Shown here piece by piece: positions 22,101 to 29,742 of a stretch of 64,000 nucleotides of DNA; position 1 is the stretch's first letter; every line of letters begins with the position of its first letter. The stretch is from Micromonospora sp. Llam0 (GTDB taxonomy: Bacteria > Actinomycetota > Actinomycetes > Mycobacteriales > Micromonosporaceae), in assembly GCF_003751085.1 (NCBI RefSeq), contig NZ_RJJY01000001.1:2232001-2296000 (forward strand). Reading direction: 5' to 3'. Both the position numbers and the translations under genes were made by a program. The notes beneath the pieces were generated by a model. It did no database searches. It was not told where the DNA came from and was given only the letters and a program-made list of their open reading frames with translations.

Positions 22101-25006
22101 TCCGGCTCCTCGGCGGGCGGCTCCGCAGGCGGCTCCGCGAACAACGCCGGCAGGTCCAGGTCATCCGGGAAGTCATCCGACCTCTCGGACGGACTCCCCG
22201 CTCCGCTACCGATTTCGTCGCCCTCACTCCACTCGTCGTCGGCTTCGGACGCGTCCGAATCTTCGACGTGGGGCGGTAGCGCGCCCGACATGACCGGTGG
22301 CCGGCGTACCTGCGGACGGACCGTGTCGCCGTCGTCGCTGGCCTCGTGGTCGGAGTCGTCGTCCTCGCTGGTCTCACCATCCGAGTCGGGCTCGGATTCC
22401 GGCGCGTCGGTCGTCATGGTCCGCTGGTCCACCGGGCGCGGACGACCGGCCGGATCGTCGAGTTCGATCCCGCGCTGTCCGGCGGCCGTCGGGCGGTCGA
22501 CCGGGGTGGGAGCCTGCGACGTGGTCGGCGGACGGTTCGCAGCGGCCGGCGGCTGCTTCGGCGCACGTGGCGCGTACTCGTCGGCGGCGGGCCGGACCGG
22601 CCGGTCCACGCCGTGATAGCCGCCGTCCTCGCCGACCGGCCCGATAAGGACGTCCAGCAGATCCAGATGGCGCTGCCGCAGGCCACCGTCGCGCCACAGG
22701 TGCCACTTGTCGGCCGGCGTCGCCACGTCGTCGCCGGTGGGCTTGGGCGCGGTGAAGTCGCCGAGCAGGCTACCGGGGATCGACCCGCTGCCGGACCTGT
22801 CATCACGCAGGCCCAGTTGGTGAGCGAGTTCGTGGGTGTAGTACTCCGCCTGCGCGTCGGCCCACCACGAGTACTGGTGCATCTCCTGGTCCCGGTCGAC
22901 CAGGTTCACCGTCAGGTGTGCGCTGTCCGGTGAGTCGGCGCGCAGCACGGTGACATGCAGGCGGTCGCCGTTGCCCAACTGATGGCCGGGACTGTTCAGG
23001 TGCTCGCGCACACCGGAGGCGAGTCGGTCGTGGACAGCGTCGACGCCGGCCGGCCCCGCCCCGGTGCTGTCGTCGATCCACACCCGGACTTCGAGATCGG
23101 TGAACCATTGACCGTCGTGGAACACCCGCCGCGCGTCGAAGCCGGACCGTACGACCAGCTGCTGCTCACCGTCGGGGCCGAACCGGTGGACCGGATCGCC
23201 CCAGGAGTGCGCGCGCACCCCGACGCTCGCGTTGTCCCTGGCTGACGTCCAGGCGGCGTCACCCGGGAGCGGTGGTGGCGTCACCGGTGTGACCACCGGG
23301 GATGGTGGCGGCTCCGGTGGGGTGACCGTCGGCTGGTCTGACACGTCGGCCCCGTGCCGAACCGGGTCGGCTCGTACCAGGGCCTGGGCCGCCTGATCAG
23401 CGGGCGGCTCGTACGAACCACCCGGAGGTACTGCTGACGCAGCGTTCGGGACGGCCGGCCCAGCGGTGACGAGCGGCGCCGGCGGCGGTACCGGGCCTGG
23501 AGACGGCGGCGGTACGGAAGGCGCCAGGGGGTCCGGAATCGTGGCGGGGCCGACCACTGGCGGCCGGGGCGCTCCCGCCGACGCGGATGGCCCCGGCTCG
23601 GGGCGGTGATCGGATCCGTTGATCAGGCTCGGGCGATCGGGCCGGTCAGGTGTCCGCTCCCCCACCGGGCCAGGGCCGGGCACCTCGCCTGCGCTCTTCT
23701 CGTCGGCCACCGGACTCTGGCCGGACGGCGGCGGGGGCGGCGGCTGCGACGTCCCGCCAGGCGGCGGGCCGGTGGTGCCGCCTCCGACGACCGGCACCGG
23801 GCCGAAGGTCAACTGGCCGAGCCAGTTGCCGAGCGGCTGCGCGACCTTGATTTCGGTGATGCTCTGCAGGACCGCGGCGGTCGCCGCGAGCCCGGGCATT
23901 CCCGGGTCGATGTCGACCCTGCCGTAGACAGCCGCCCCGGAGATCACCTCGCCGAGGGTCTCGCCGATCGCCGTTCCAACGGCCACCGACGTCAGGATGA
24001 TCGGTAGCCGCAGGTGACGTACCGGTGATGGTCCGCCGCCGGTACGCGGGCCCGGACCAGGTCCGCCGGTCGGGCCCGGTCCGGGTCTTGGACCTGAGCC
24101 ATCAGGACCACTGGCCCCGTCCCGTTTCACCGGCGGCGGGACCTTCTCGCCGAGTCCGCCGATGCCGGGTCGCGGCCCGCCGCCCGGCGGGTCGAGGTCG
24201 AATCCCCCTGGGCCGTCGCGACCCAGTCGCGGTGGTGGCAGGAACTTGCGCAGCAGGCTGTCGGTGATGACGTGCTGGAACAGGCCGGAGAAGTAGCCGC
24301 TGACGAATGACGACGCGCCGTGCTTGTCGTTGAAGCCCCCGCGGTTGCCCTTCTTGATCTGGTAGTCCTGCACGCCGTACGACATGCCGGTCTCGATGAC
24401 GCCGTCGATCGGGCCGTAGATGAACACTCCCTGGGTGACAGTCTTGAACCAGGGCGAGTTGATGAAGGACTTGAACCAGGGGGTGTTGACGACGGTCTTG
24501 AACAGCGGCGACGAGGTGATCCGCAGGATCAGCCGTTGGATGCCCAGGCGGATCAGCATCCGGGTGATGGCGAACTTGACCGGTAGCAGGGCGGTGGACA
24601 GCCCGAAGCTGAAGTAGGCCATCGCTGCGGCGATCGCGATCTCGACGAGCAGCACGATCAACTCGGCGATGATCATGAGCTTCATGTACTCGGCTTCGGT
24701 GGCGACCTCGCTGGCGAACGCCGCCAGCGCACGTGCCTGCTCGGCCGCGCCCTCCAGCACGGAGATGTCGCCGGAGACAAACTGTTCCATGTGCATGGCG
24801 AAGGCTTCGGCGGCCTGCCCGTCGAAGGACCGGCGGACGCCGGCCACCAGGAACTCGACGTGGCCCTGCAGCTCACCGAGATCGCCGGCGACCTCGAGGT
24901 AGAGGTCCTCAACGGTCCGCAGGATGTCCTCGTTGATGTCCGGCATCCGGGAGCCGGTGAGGACCATGAACAGGTTGTTGACCTCGTCCGAGGGCTGGAT
25001 CGCCAC
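16157..25006 (-). CDS. Giant type VII secretion candidate effector (2949 aa) with metzincin motif
   Basis: Residues 1-~110 are helical and WXG100-like (LEVAGDLGELQGHVEFLVAG, AAEAFAMHMEQFVSGDISVL), followed by hydrophobic segments (~108-150), a tandem NTPWFKSFINSPWFK block near 165-195 and another hydrophobic stretch near 335. A Pro-rich linker (~400-600) precedes a domain with HELAHQLGLRDD at 725-736, the HExxHxxGxxD pattern of metzincins such as snapalysin. Acidic stretches, a duplicated DDFPDDLDLP segment (~944 and ~968), about 1,700 residues of unrecognised beta-rich sequence, a Ser/Asp/Glu tract (~2645-2720) and an alpha/beta module related to the gene at 13639 complete it. It ends the WXG100/YbaB operon. 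Size, N-terminus and position suggest an exported effector; this is inference. Confidence 0.85.
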   Translation of the reverse strand: MAIQPSDEVNNLFMVLTGSRMPDINEDILRTVEDLYLEVAGDLGELQGHVEFLVAGVRRSFDGQAAEAFAMHMEQFVSGDISVLEGAAEQARALAAFASEVATEAEYMKLMIIAELIVLLVEIAIAAAMAYFSFGLSTALLPVKFAITRMLIRLGIQRLILRITSSPLFKTVVNTPWFKSFINSPWFKTVTQGVFIYGPIDGVIETGMSYGVQDYQIKKGNRGGFNDKHGASSFVSGYFSGLFQHVITDSLLRKFLPPPRLGRDGPGGFDLDPPGGGPRPGIGGLGEKVPPPVKRDGASGPDGSGPRPGPGPTGGPGPGPRTGGGPSPVRHLRLPIILTSVAVGTAIGETLGEVISGAAVYGRVDIDPGMPGLAATAAVLQSITEIKVAQPLGNWLGQLTFGPVPVVGGGTTGPPPGGTSQPPPPPPSGQSPVADEKSAGEVPGPGPVGERTPDRPDRPSLINGSDHRPEPGPSASAGAPRPPVVGPATIPDPLAPSVPPPSPGPVPPPAPLVTAGPAVPNAASAVPPGGSYEPPADQAAQALVRADPVRHGADVSDQPTVTPPEPPPSPVVTPVTPPPLPGDAAWTSARDNASVGVRAHSWGDPVHRFGPDGEQQLVVRSGFDARRVFHDGQWFTDLEVRVWIDDSTGAGPAGVDAVHDRLASGVREHLNSPGHQLGNGDRLHVTVLRADSPDSAHLTVNLVDRDQEMHQYSWWADAQAEYYTHELAHQLGLRDDRSGSGSIPGSLLGDFTAPKPTGDDVATPADKWHLWRDGGLRQRHLDLLDVLIGPVGEDGGYHGVDRPVRPAADEYAPRAPKQPPAAANRPPTTSQAPTPVDRPTAAGQRGIELDDPAGRPRPVDQRTMTTDAPESEPDSDGETSEDDDSDHEASDDGDTVRPQVRRPPVMSGALPPHVEDSDASEADDEWSEGDEIGSGAGSPSERSDDFPDDLDLPALFAEPPAEPPAEEPDDFPDDLDLPELFAEPPALPWYTQFDGALGQMYAYQAGPPPGQRPEDVVGRLLHDLVSGPTSAIFSAGQRDAIRRAVRAALIDLYTAPPLPPTPTDGPADNTPDPFIDERYSEFLEKWDRVLAQGITVQAGDRLVWIRPVIDNGRPHQRTRTGPAPYKVVFGSGSTNTSRGGGVDRGIPAPMDLMLVGLSGFARRISRLMFNFPFKLEGGFDTSSTENRTLVAGRQMFVKNRQMFDVGLRFDVYADGRQFGSTGTAPPERSGLTVVVPEQYARRDNGWPGARETTPAPQQLERQRVTRARPVLNAIGLTTLVIQWHRQLARSRLTPQQRVAVAEAGTRQLLNERSLINRSTHLLSNGVRTDALSVGGLTGNLSLTITPTKIQYIGSAPGVEVRDDMSVVLSQSDEATATSGLAFDPSFTAIGMVDPGTDTIGRTGQRATGTLGVDLKVSGGESLALDLSTDVSNHVVLVRRSDQARYLVHYRVALHTELDGQRLASVSLSDVPAELGVAEPERASFERAIAGSALSRGVTRWTRTGPGPLEPFQYRPRQNLDRLLGVSPPGNPRQPTPPPSQPRARPAVPVPHYRGRRIAAPTAGEPLALATRRGTGWGVPVSLPRSEVVVLTIERALPLIAGVQRLDRDTAQTIVQRLGRPSLEADLNRHLAGDPFTVTVGGKDYDIMLTVYLEEHRDSSQYPMSVNTRTIVAHGHSGTIADDASVAVAFSGGPVIPVAKAGRVALPFSVEKGRSAGHNDDRSVSVESYRRTETTGDVIDNGYGVAYVLVIRESKVGAQRHTWVFGSEAGIVTPVEHIPDTPLTLDQVRRANTLTSGAAVLAQWSAMREDIDSVDFVRFDLYGVNAVETAFVTMPELVALAADLYRQTTGQSQEWFDDPLNWPRELWQIGIPNHLNAHFAELTDGRGWIVSLDNGITSHMVLIIRARVVPPGTGRVSGTVEIEHYLKRVGKHELGAEKGSSNKVGFAPSGSYLAPNPSGGDEAAIGRADVEIAGVGRKWSTGEENAESAGSADISRATYGGDQGIFQGDVLIEASIVEWNDLKDLFQPDRPDQPTTTTHTGYLKVPRGLDFMMPVEIADELSLPLPARPTDPATPATGSDPPAPVTGTDAPAPATGVDPATAPAAPVAIYSDPDLAQALGHPERLQAGPVLTFIEETMRTKGLIPAGNRHTLLRRAVRAQFASMPLENQWTALVGSGVRGLFVVPSPLRNLRMMLIEVTGRFAGAPTASGSRHDVDLLLRGEALDGSSRSENQGDEWTWTVVKIKGYGKPTDATDAGASGGLAYSREHESDLGVTQDDKDIFRVGVKGGATQFIQPMEFEVRIGLTNHKPYWMQLISATLRETFFLTTSLRDGGEQWARQIWFDNRLGEWDWESATAAPLTGTAKLLVPTYLAETADQRGRWVSSAAQRPAGFPAAPPVHWGTPPASRPQANRDLLADQSLHPWTLVKVAQLVRAFAGLTTLPAQLSPTSVINGRVPGLPWHSVVALALGDHADGSTMRSRVWDLLDDGYRIPGTDITVNIDIRAVQYYESSTGEPLTVRKKGRRYGQKEASPSAGTSSGSRTTVTLGPSGRGDVAKGVRLGTDAPFTVEQSREAGGELSIGDVSERNVESVRSYYQYRYDVTVYVSGPAGTLVIDVPDGFLAMSANPPARLPAHIPLPPGSDITADAESSSSSGTAEAGYEADSGSDSESDSDEDSESDDAPVGDPRVSAASDPEAGVDSSEDESSSESDSDAASDVTVKPRRAGPSAARGGTPSLPSAHPPPMAADVDPQHDPIFAALTPSSESVTAPPTPVDASQPTTGEAELTRASDRHWYLDGQQVLGHRLTGDRTGLALLDEADLVRLSPVDLLSPGEIPAAVVRGAGDQILAPVQDADGRTRQVPVTPGQLAMMTAPLTNLSGTVALIIGDVTAANSGFVSAYASAMGVEVLVLAVAPRGGSPTGPPQVPVPPPEQSSADSPWRLFAPVSRSG

Positions 25007-25019
25007 CGGTCACCCCGCT

Positions 25020-25037
25020 GGTGGTGAACTCACCACC
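25020..25037 (-). repeat. Short inverted repeat between the small helical gene and the giant gene
   Basis: GGTGGTGA at 25020-25027 and TCACCACC at 25030-25037 form a perfect inverted repeat that spans the stop codon at 25030-25032 and lies 14 bases before the giant gene's start. A folded RNA here could attenuate read-through or mask the giant gene's weak ribosome binding site, limiting its output relative to the small genes. Confidence 0.4.
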
Positions 25038-25341
25038 GGCGACCTGCGCCGCCGGCGTCCACCTCGCCCTGGTCGAAGATGTTGCTCACCTGCTGGCCGT
25101 TCTCGTCGGTCATCAGCAGCACGCCACGGACCTGTTTGACGAGGACCTTCAGGTTGTCGGTCGGTCCATCGACCTTGGAGCGGTAGGTCTGGGCGATCTC
25201 GTCGCCGGTGTTGCCCGCGCCGGCGAGGTTGAGCTCGTGGATCTGCTCGATCGTGTCGCCGAGCCGCGCCAGGACCTGCTCGGCCTGGCCGAACCGCGCG
25301 AACCGGTTCCGCAGGTCCGAAGGAACCACCAGCTCAGACAC
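25030..25341 (-). CDS. Small helical WXG100-like protein
   Basis: About 103 residues starting VSELVVPSDLRNRFARFGQA. GGGGGAG sits 4 bases before GTG 25341; the open frame extends to 25425 but without family character. The protein is almost wholly helical (VLARLGDTIEQIHELNLAGA, DNLKVLVKQVRGVLLMTDE) with a loop around GAGNTGDEIAQTYRSK in the middle where a WXG turn would be, though no W-x-G is present. Size and position between the YbaB-like gene and the giant protein suggest a WXG100-superfamily partner or chaperone for the giant protein. It has no signal peptide, in line with type VII substrates. Confidence 0.7.
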   Translation of the reverse strand: MSELVVPSDLRNRFARFGQAEQVLARLGDTIEQIHELNLAGAGNTGDEIAQTYRSKVDGPTDNLKVLVKQVRGVLLMTDENGQQVSNIFDQGEVDAGGAGRRW

Positions 25342-25452
25342 GCGACTCCCCCGACCGACATCGGGCCACCGGACGCCCGGCCGGCAGCGCTGCGGCAACT
25401 CTGCACGGTCAACGTGACAGATCACCTACCAGCGGCGCCAGTGGGCATCTCC

Positions 25453-25875
25453 CTAGTTCCGACCCCGGGGGTCGGCGTCGAGTCCGCCGGCGGCGCGGGC
25501 GGCGCGGCGGATCGGGCCGAGCAACTCCTCCAGCGGGTTGTCACCGACCATGGTGTCCCGGATGCCGGTTCCGCGTTCGACGAACGACCGCACCACCTGA
25601 TCGGTTTCGGCCGCCATCTTCTCCCGGGCCTGCCGGTAGGCGCCGAGGATCGCCTTGGCCAGGTCGGGGCCGGCCATCGACCGGTACGCGGCGCCGTGGA
25701 ACTCGATGTCCTGCACATCGCCCTGCGCACCCACCACCACGGTGATCGCCCGGTCGGCAGTGGTGACCGAAGCGTTGCGCTCCAGTAACGACCGCTGCAT
25801 CCGGGCCAGGTCCTCCTGGTAGCGACGGACCTCTGCCATGCCCTGTTCGATCCGGGCCTCCCACGCGGAGGTCAT
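25453..25875 (-). CDS. YbaB/EbfC-family protein in the type VII operon
   Basis: About 140 residues from ATG 25875, whose first base is also the last base of the upstream stop (TGATG). An N-terminal coiled coil (WEARIEQGMAEVRRYQEDLA) precedes a beta segment (AITVVVGAQGDVQDIEFHGA) and a long helix, the fold of YbaB nucleoid-associated proteins. Proteins of this family recur in actinomycete ESX loci, where EspB-partner or chaperone roles have been suggested; EbfC itself binds DNA. The position between two WXG100-like genes argues for a secretion-linked role. A 111-base gap follows before the next gene. Confidence 0.75.
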   Translation of the reverse strand: MTSAWEARIEQGMAEVRRYQEDLARMQRSLLERNASVTTADRAITVVVGAQGDVQDIEFHGAAYRSMAGPDLAKAILGAYRQAREKMAAETDQVVRSFVERGTGIRDTMVGDNPLEELLGPIRRAARAAGGLDADPRGRN

Positions 25876-26168
25876 CAGCCGCCCAGGATGTTGGTGCCGC
25901 GACGATCCGAGTCGATGTGGATGTTCTGCATGTCGCCCAGCGCGAGCGCACCCTTGCCGAACGAGTTCTGCATCTGGGCGTCGGCCTGCGAGACGGCGAC
26001 CTTGAACGCGTCCCACTGGGGGCGGGAGCCGTCGGCGGCGAAGGTCTGCTCGAACGGGGTCAGACCCTGCATGAGCTGCTGCATGGCGTTACGCATCTGA
26101 GTCGTCGCCTGCACCATGTCGTCGATGGCCTGACTGAGGCCCGGGTGGTTCAGGTGGATGTCGGCCAC
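25875..26168 (-). CDS. WXG100/ESAT-6-like protein, first gene of the ESX operon
   Basis: About 97 residues beginning VADIHLNHPGLSQAIDDMVQ. It is helical with a QWDAF turn at mid-length in place of W-x-G, matching the two-helix hairpin of WXG100 proteins. GTG 26168 follows AAGGAG by 5 bases; an earlier in-frame GTG at 26174 overlaps the ribosome binding site. Small secreted partners like this are the hallmark of type VII systems. It diverges from the beta-helix/AAA+ gene across a 258-base intergenic region, so both may share control, and heads the operon that ends with the giant protein. Confidence 0.8.
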   Translation of the reverse strand: MADIHLNHPGLSQAIDDMVQATTQMRNAMQQLMQGLTPFEQTFAADGSRPQWDAFKVAVSQADAQMQNSFGKGALALGDMQNIHIDSDRRGTNILGG

Positions 26169-26426
26169 GGCCACTCCTTCGGTGAACAGACCGGCTGGTC
26201 GCCTCAGGCCCGGACACTACGGCGTACCCAGGCGGCGAGGCCAGCGTCGGGCGACATCCGGACCGCGAACTCTAGTGACCACCCCAGGCTTGTGCCCGCT
26301 GTCGTGGAGCCCGCCGCACCCGCCGGTATCCTGGTGCGCGAAACGATATTCCAGGTACGGTCCGCGGCGTCGGGGCCACCATAAGGCGTCCGGTCCACGA
26401 CAACGTGACGGGACGGCGATGCCCGC
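26169..26426. promoter_or_regulatory. Divergent promoter region of the two ESX arms
   Basis: A 258-base non-coding region between the WXG100 operon (leftward) and the beta-helix/AAA+ gene (rightward). It must hold at least one promoter for each direction. TATCCT at 26327-26332 and an AT-rich ACGATATTCC at 26344-26353 stand out against the GC-rich background but have no clear -35 partner. Confidence 0.4.
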
Positions 26427-29400
26427 GTGACGCGCCAGGTGTTGACGGTCGACCCGTCCCGCCCCGGGGGCCACCGCACGATCACCGACGCTCTCCGCGC
26501 CGCCCACGCCGGCGCGTTGATCACGGTCGCCGCGGGTCAGTACGACGAGCGGCTGTCCATCACGACCGTGGTCACCATCGTCGCCGCCGACGGACGTGGT
26601 TCGGTGCGGATCACCACCCGCACCGGCCCGGTGGTCCGGGTGCTCGGCGAGGCCGTCAAGCTGTCCGGCCTGGTCCTGCAGGGACAGGATGCCGAGAGCG
26701 CCACCCTGGAAGTCCTGCGCGGTCAGGTGGAGACGGACGACTGCGAGGTCGTCGGCGCCGGCTGGACGGCGGTGCTGGCCGCCAACCAGGGCGCGGTGGC
26801 GATGCGCGGCTGCCGGGTGGTCAACCCGGAAGGCGCCGGGGTGGTCGACACCTCCGGCGCAGGCAGTGTGCTGGAGGACTGCGTCGTCGAGCACGTCGGC
26901 ACGTCGGCGCTGGTGATCGCCGAACGCGGCGATCCGGTGGTCCGCCGGTGCGTGCTGCGCGACGCCCGCGGCAACGGCATCTGCGCCAACGGGCAGGGCC
27001 GGGGGTTGATCGAGGACTGCGAGGTGTCGGCGACCGACAAACCGGCGATCGCTCTCGAACAGCAGTGCACCACGCGGATCCGGCGGACTGCCGTCCGGGA
27101 CACCGACATCGGTGTCTACGTGACGAGCAAGTCCCGGGTGACGCTGACCGACTGCCAGATCAGCGACACCCGTAGCCACGGCATGGTCCTCGGTGACGTC
27201 TCCGACCCGGTCGTGGACGGGCTGCGGATGGACCGTCCCGGCGGTCACGGCATCTGCGTGGTCGAGCAGGCCCGGGGCACCTTCAACCGGTGTGAGGTCA
27301 CCGAGGCACGACTGGACGGGCTGTTCGTGAAGGGCGCCGCCGGGCCGGTGCTGACCGACCTGACCGTACGGCGGTCCGGCGGCTGCGGCGTCGCGGTGCT
27401 CGAGCGGGCCAACCCGCAGTTGCACCGGTTGACCGTCGACCAGGGCACCGGGGCGGCGGTACGGGTCGACGACTCGGCGACCCCGCTGCTGCGCGACTGT
27501 CGACTGACCGGGACCGACGGTCCGGGTCTGCTGATCGAGGGCGGCGGTCAGGGCCGGATCGAGGGCGGTGAGATCGCCGACACCGGGGACGATGGAGTAC
27601 GGGTCACCGGCTCGGCGCACCCCCGGCTGACCGCGGTGACCGTCCGCAACGTGGCCCACAACGGCGTGTCCGTCGCGGGACGGGCCCGGGTGACCGTGAC
27701 CGACTGCGAGTCCACCGGAGCCGGCGGGCACGGGATGCTCGCCGACGAGCAGGGGCAGCTGGTCGCCGACCGGAGTCGCAGCCTGCGTAACCGTCGGCAC
27801 GGTGTACAGGTCGCCGGCGCGGCCCGGGTGTCACTCACCGGCTGCACGGTAAGTGAGAACAGCGGCGACGGTGTCCGGGTCGACAGCGCCGAGCCGGTGA
27901 CGTTGACCGACTGCCAGCTGACCGGCAACCGGGGTGCCGGCCTGCGCGAAGGCGTCGGCGCCGCCCGGGTCAGCGCCGACAACGTGGTGGACCGCGACAA
28001 CGAGTCGGCCGCTGCCACCGGCCCCGACGGGCTCCCAGCGGACTCCGGCCCGGGCGACAGTCCGCTGCGGCAGTTGCAGGCCATGGTGGGGCTGCCGACG
28101 GTGAAACGGCAGCTGACCAGCCTCGTGGACCTGAACCGGATGGCCCAGCGGCGGCGGGCCGCCGGTCTGCCGGTGCCACCGACCAGCCGGCACGTGATCT
28201 TCGCCGGCCCCCCGGGCACCGGCAAGACCACCGTCGCCCGGCTCTACGGTGGCATCCTCGCCGAGCTCGGTGTGCTGCGCAGCGGGCACCTGGTCGAGGT
28301 CGGCCGGGGCGATCTCGTCGCGCAGGTGATCGGCGGCACGGCGATCAAGACCACCGAGGTGTTCACCGCCGCGCTCGGCGGGGTGCTGTTCATCGACGAG
28401 GCGTACACGTTGACCGCGCAGGAGTCCACCGGCGGGCACGACTTCGGTCGGGAGGCGGTCGACACCCTGGTCAAGCTGATGGAGGACCACCGCGACGAGG
28501 TCGTGGTGATCGCCGCCGGCTACTCCGACGACATGCGCCGGTTCGCCGCGTCCAACCCCGGGCTGGCGTCGCGGTTCAGCCGGACCATCACCTTCGACGA
28601 CTACACCAGCGACGAGATGGTGACGATCGTCGGCCGACTCGCCGAACAGCACCGCTACCGGCTCGGGCCGGGCACCGCCGAGGCGCTCACCGCCCACTTC
28701 GACCGGATGCCGCGGGACCGGACGTTCGGCAACGGTCGGACCGCCCGGCAGACCTTCGAGGAGATGGTGGACCGGCAGGCCGGCAGGCTCGCCGCCCAGC
28801 CCGACGTGGACGGCGACGAGCTGACCACGCTGCTGCCGCCCGACGTCGGCGAGCAGCACACCGCCGGGCCGGACCCGGCGGACGCGCCCGGCCCGGTCGA
28901 GCGGCTGCGTGGCATGACCGGTCTGCAGGGGGTGAAGGACGCCGTCGAGGATCTGGTCAACCTGCTGGCGGCGGCCCGGATGCGCCGCGCCGCCGGGCTG
29001 CCCGCGATGTCGATCGACAACCATCTGGTGTTCGCCGGGCCACCCGGGACCGGCAAGACGACCGTGGCGCGACTCTACGGGGAGCTGCTGACCTCACTCG
29101 GGTTGTTGCGGACCGGGCAGCTGATCGAGGTCGCCCGGGCGGACATCGTGGGTCGCTACATCGGTCAGACCGCGCAGCTGACCCAGGAGGCGTTCGAACG
29201 CGCCCGGGGCGGGGTGCTGTTCATCGACGAGGCGTACACCCTGACCTCGGCCGGCGGCGCGATCGCCGACTTCGGTCAGGAGGCGGTCGACACGCTGCTG
29301 AAGCTGATGGAGGACCACCGCGACGACGTCGTGGTGATCGCCGCCGGCTACTCGACGCAGATGCGTCAGTTCCTGGCATCGAACCCCGGGCTGGCGTCCC

Positions 29401-29699
29401 GGTTCAGCCGGACCATCACCTTCGACAGCTACTCGGACGACGAGTTGGTGGCCATCGTCGAACAGGCTGCGGCCGCCGACGGGTACGAGTGCGATCCGCG
29501 GACCGTGTCGGCGCTGCGGGAGCACTTCGCCGCCGTACCCCGGACCGAGACGTTCGGCAACGCCCGGTACGCGCGGACGCTGCTGCAGGCCATGGTGACC
29601 CGGCAGGCCGGCCGGCTGCTCGCCCGGCCCGGGGCCAGCGTCGACGAGCTGCGGCTGCTGCTGCCCGACGACCTTCCGCAACGCGTCGGCGTCGGCTGA
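26427..29699 (+). CDS. Parallel beta-helix / double CbxX-CfqX AAA+ ATPase (EccA-like)
   Basis: A 1090-residue fusion. Residues 1-~530 are some twenty right-handed beta-helix turns (repeated VxDCxVxxxGxxGVxVxxxA patterns such as RVTLTDCQISDTRSHGMVLG) of the pectate-lyase type, without an obvious catalytic residue set. Two complete CbxX/CfqX AAA+ modules follow: Walker A GPPGTGKTT at 594-602 and 871-879, Walker B VLFIDEAYT at 653-661 and 930-938, and matching sensor segments (NPGLASRFSRTITFD) in each. Single-module CbxX ATPases include the ESX component EccA, so this is the probable cytosolic ATPase of the locus, with the beta-helix as a substrate-binding surface. That role is inferred. It has its own terminator at 29702. 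Confidence 0.9.
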   Translation: MTRQVLTVDPSRPGGHRTITDALRAAHAGALITVAAGQYDERLSITTVVTIVAADGRGSVRITTRTGPVVRVLGEAVKLSGLVLQGQDAESATLEVLRGQVETDDCEVVGAGWTAVLAANQGAVAMRGCRVVNPEGAGVVDTSGAGSVLEDCVVEHVGTSALVIAERGDPVVRRCVLRDARGNGICANGQGRGLIEDCEVSATDKPAIALEQQCTTRIRRTAVRDTDIGVYVTSKSRVTLTDCQISDTRSHGMVLGDVSDPVVDGLRMDRPGGHGICVVEQARGTFNRCEVTEARLDGLFVKGAAGPVLTDLTVRRSGGCGVAVLERANPQLHRLTVDQGTGAAVRVDDSATPLLRDCRLTGTDGPGLLIEGGGQGRIEGGEIADTGDDGVRVTGSAHPRLTAVTVRNVAHNGVSVAGRARVTVTDCESTGAGGHGMLADEQGQLVADRSRSLRNRRHGVQVAGAARVSLTGCTVSENSGDGVRVDSAEPVTLTDCQLTGNRGAGLREGVGAARVSADNVVDRDNESAAATGPDGLPADSGPGDSPLRQLQAMVGLPTVKRQLTSLVDLNRMAQRRRAAGLPVPPTSRHVIFAGPPGTGKTTVARLYGGILAELGVLRSGHLVEVGRGDLVAQVIGGTAIKTTEVFTAALGGVLFIDEAYTLTAQESTGGHDFGREAVDTLVKLMEDHRDEVVVIAAGYSDDMRRFAASNPGLASRFSRTITFDDYTSDEMVTIVGRLAEQHRYRLGPGTAEALTAHFDRMPRDRTFGNGRTARQTFEEMVDRQAGRLAAQPDVDGDELTTLLPPDVGEQHTAGPDPADAPGPVERLRGMTGLQGVKDAVEDLVNLLAAARMRRAAGLPAMSIDNHLVFAGPPGTGKTTVARLYGELLTSLGLLRTGQLIEVARADIVGRYIGQTAQLTQEAFERARGGVLFIDEAYTLTSAGGAIADFGQEAVDTLLKLMEDHRDDVVVIAAGYSTQMRQFLASNPGLASRFSRTITFDSYSDDELVAIVEQAAAADGYECDPRTVSALREHFAAVPRTETFGNARYARTLLQAMVTRQAGRLLARPGASVDELRLLLPDDLPQRVGVG

Positions 29700-29701
29700 G
29701 C

Positions 29702-29726
29702 GGGCCCGGCGCTGGCTGCCGGGCCC
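29702..29726. terminator. Hairpin between convergent beta-helix/AAA+ and eccC genes
   Basis: GGGCCCGGC at 29702-29710 pairs perfectly with GCCGGGCCC at 29718-29726 around a 7-base loop. It lies in the 43-base gap between the stop codons of two convergent genes, so it can act as a bidirectional terminator. Confidence 0.75.
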
Positions 29727-29742
29727 GGTGGATCGGGCCCGG

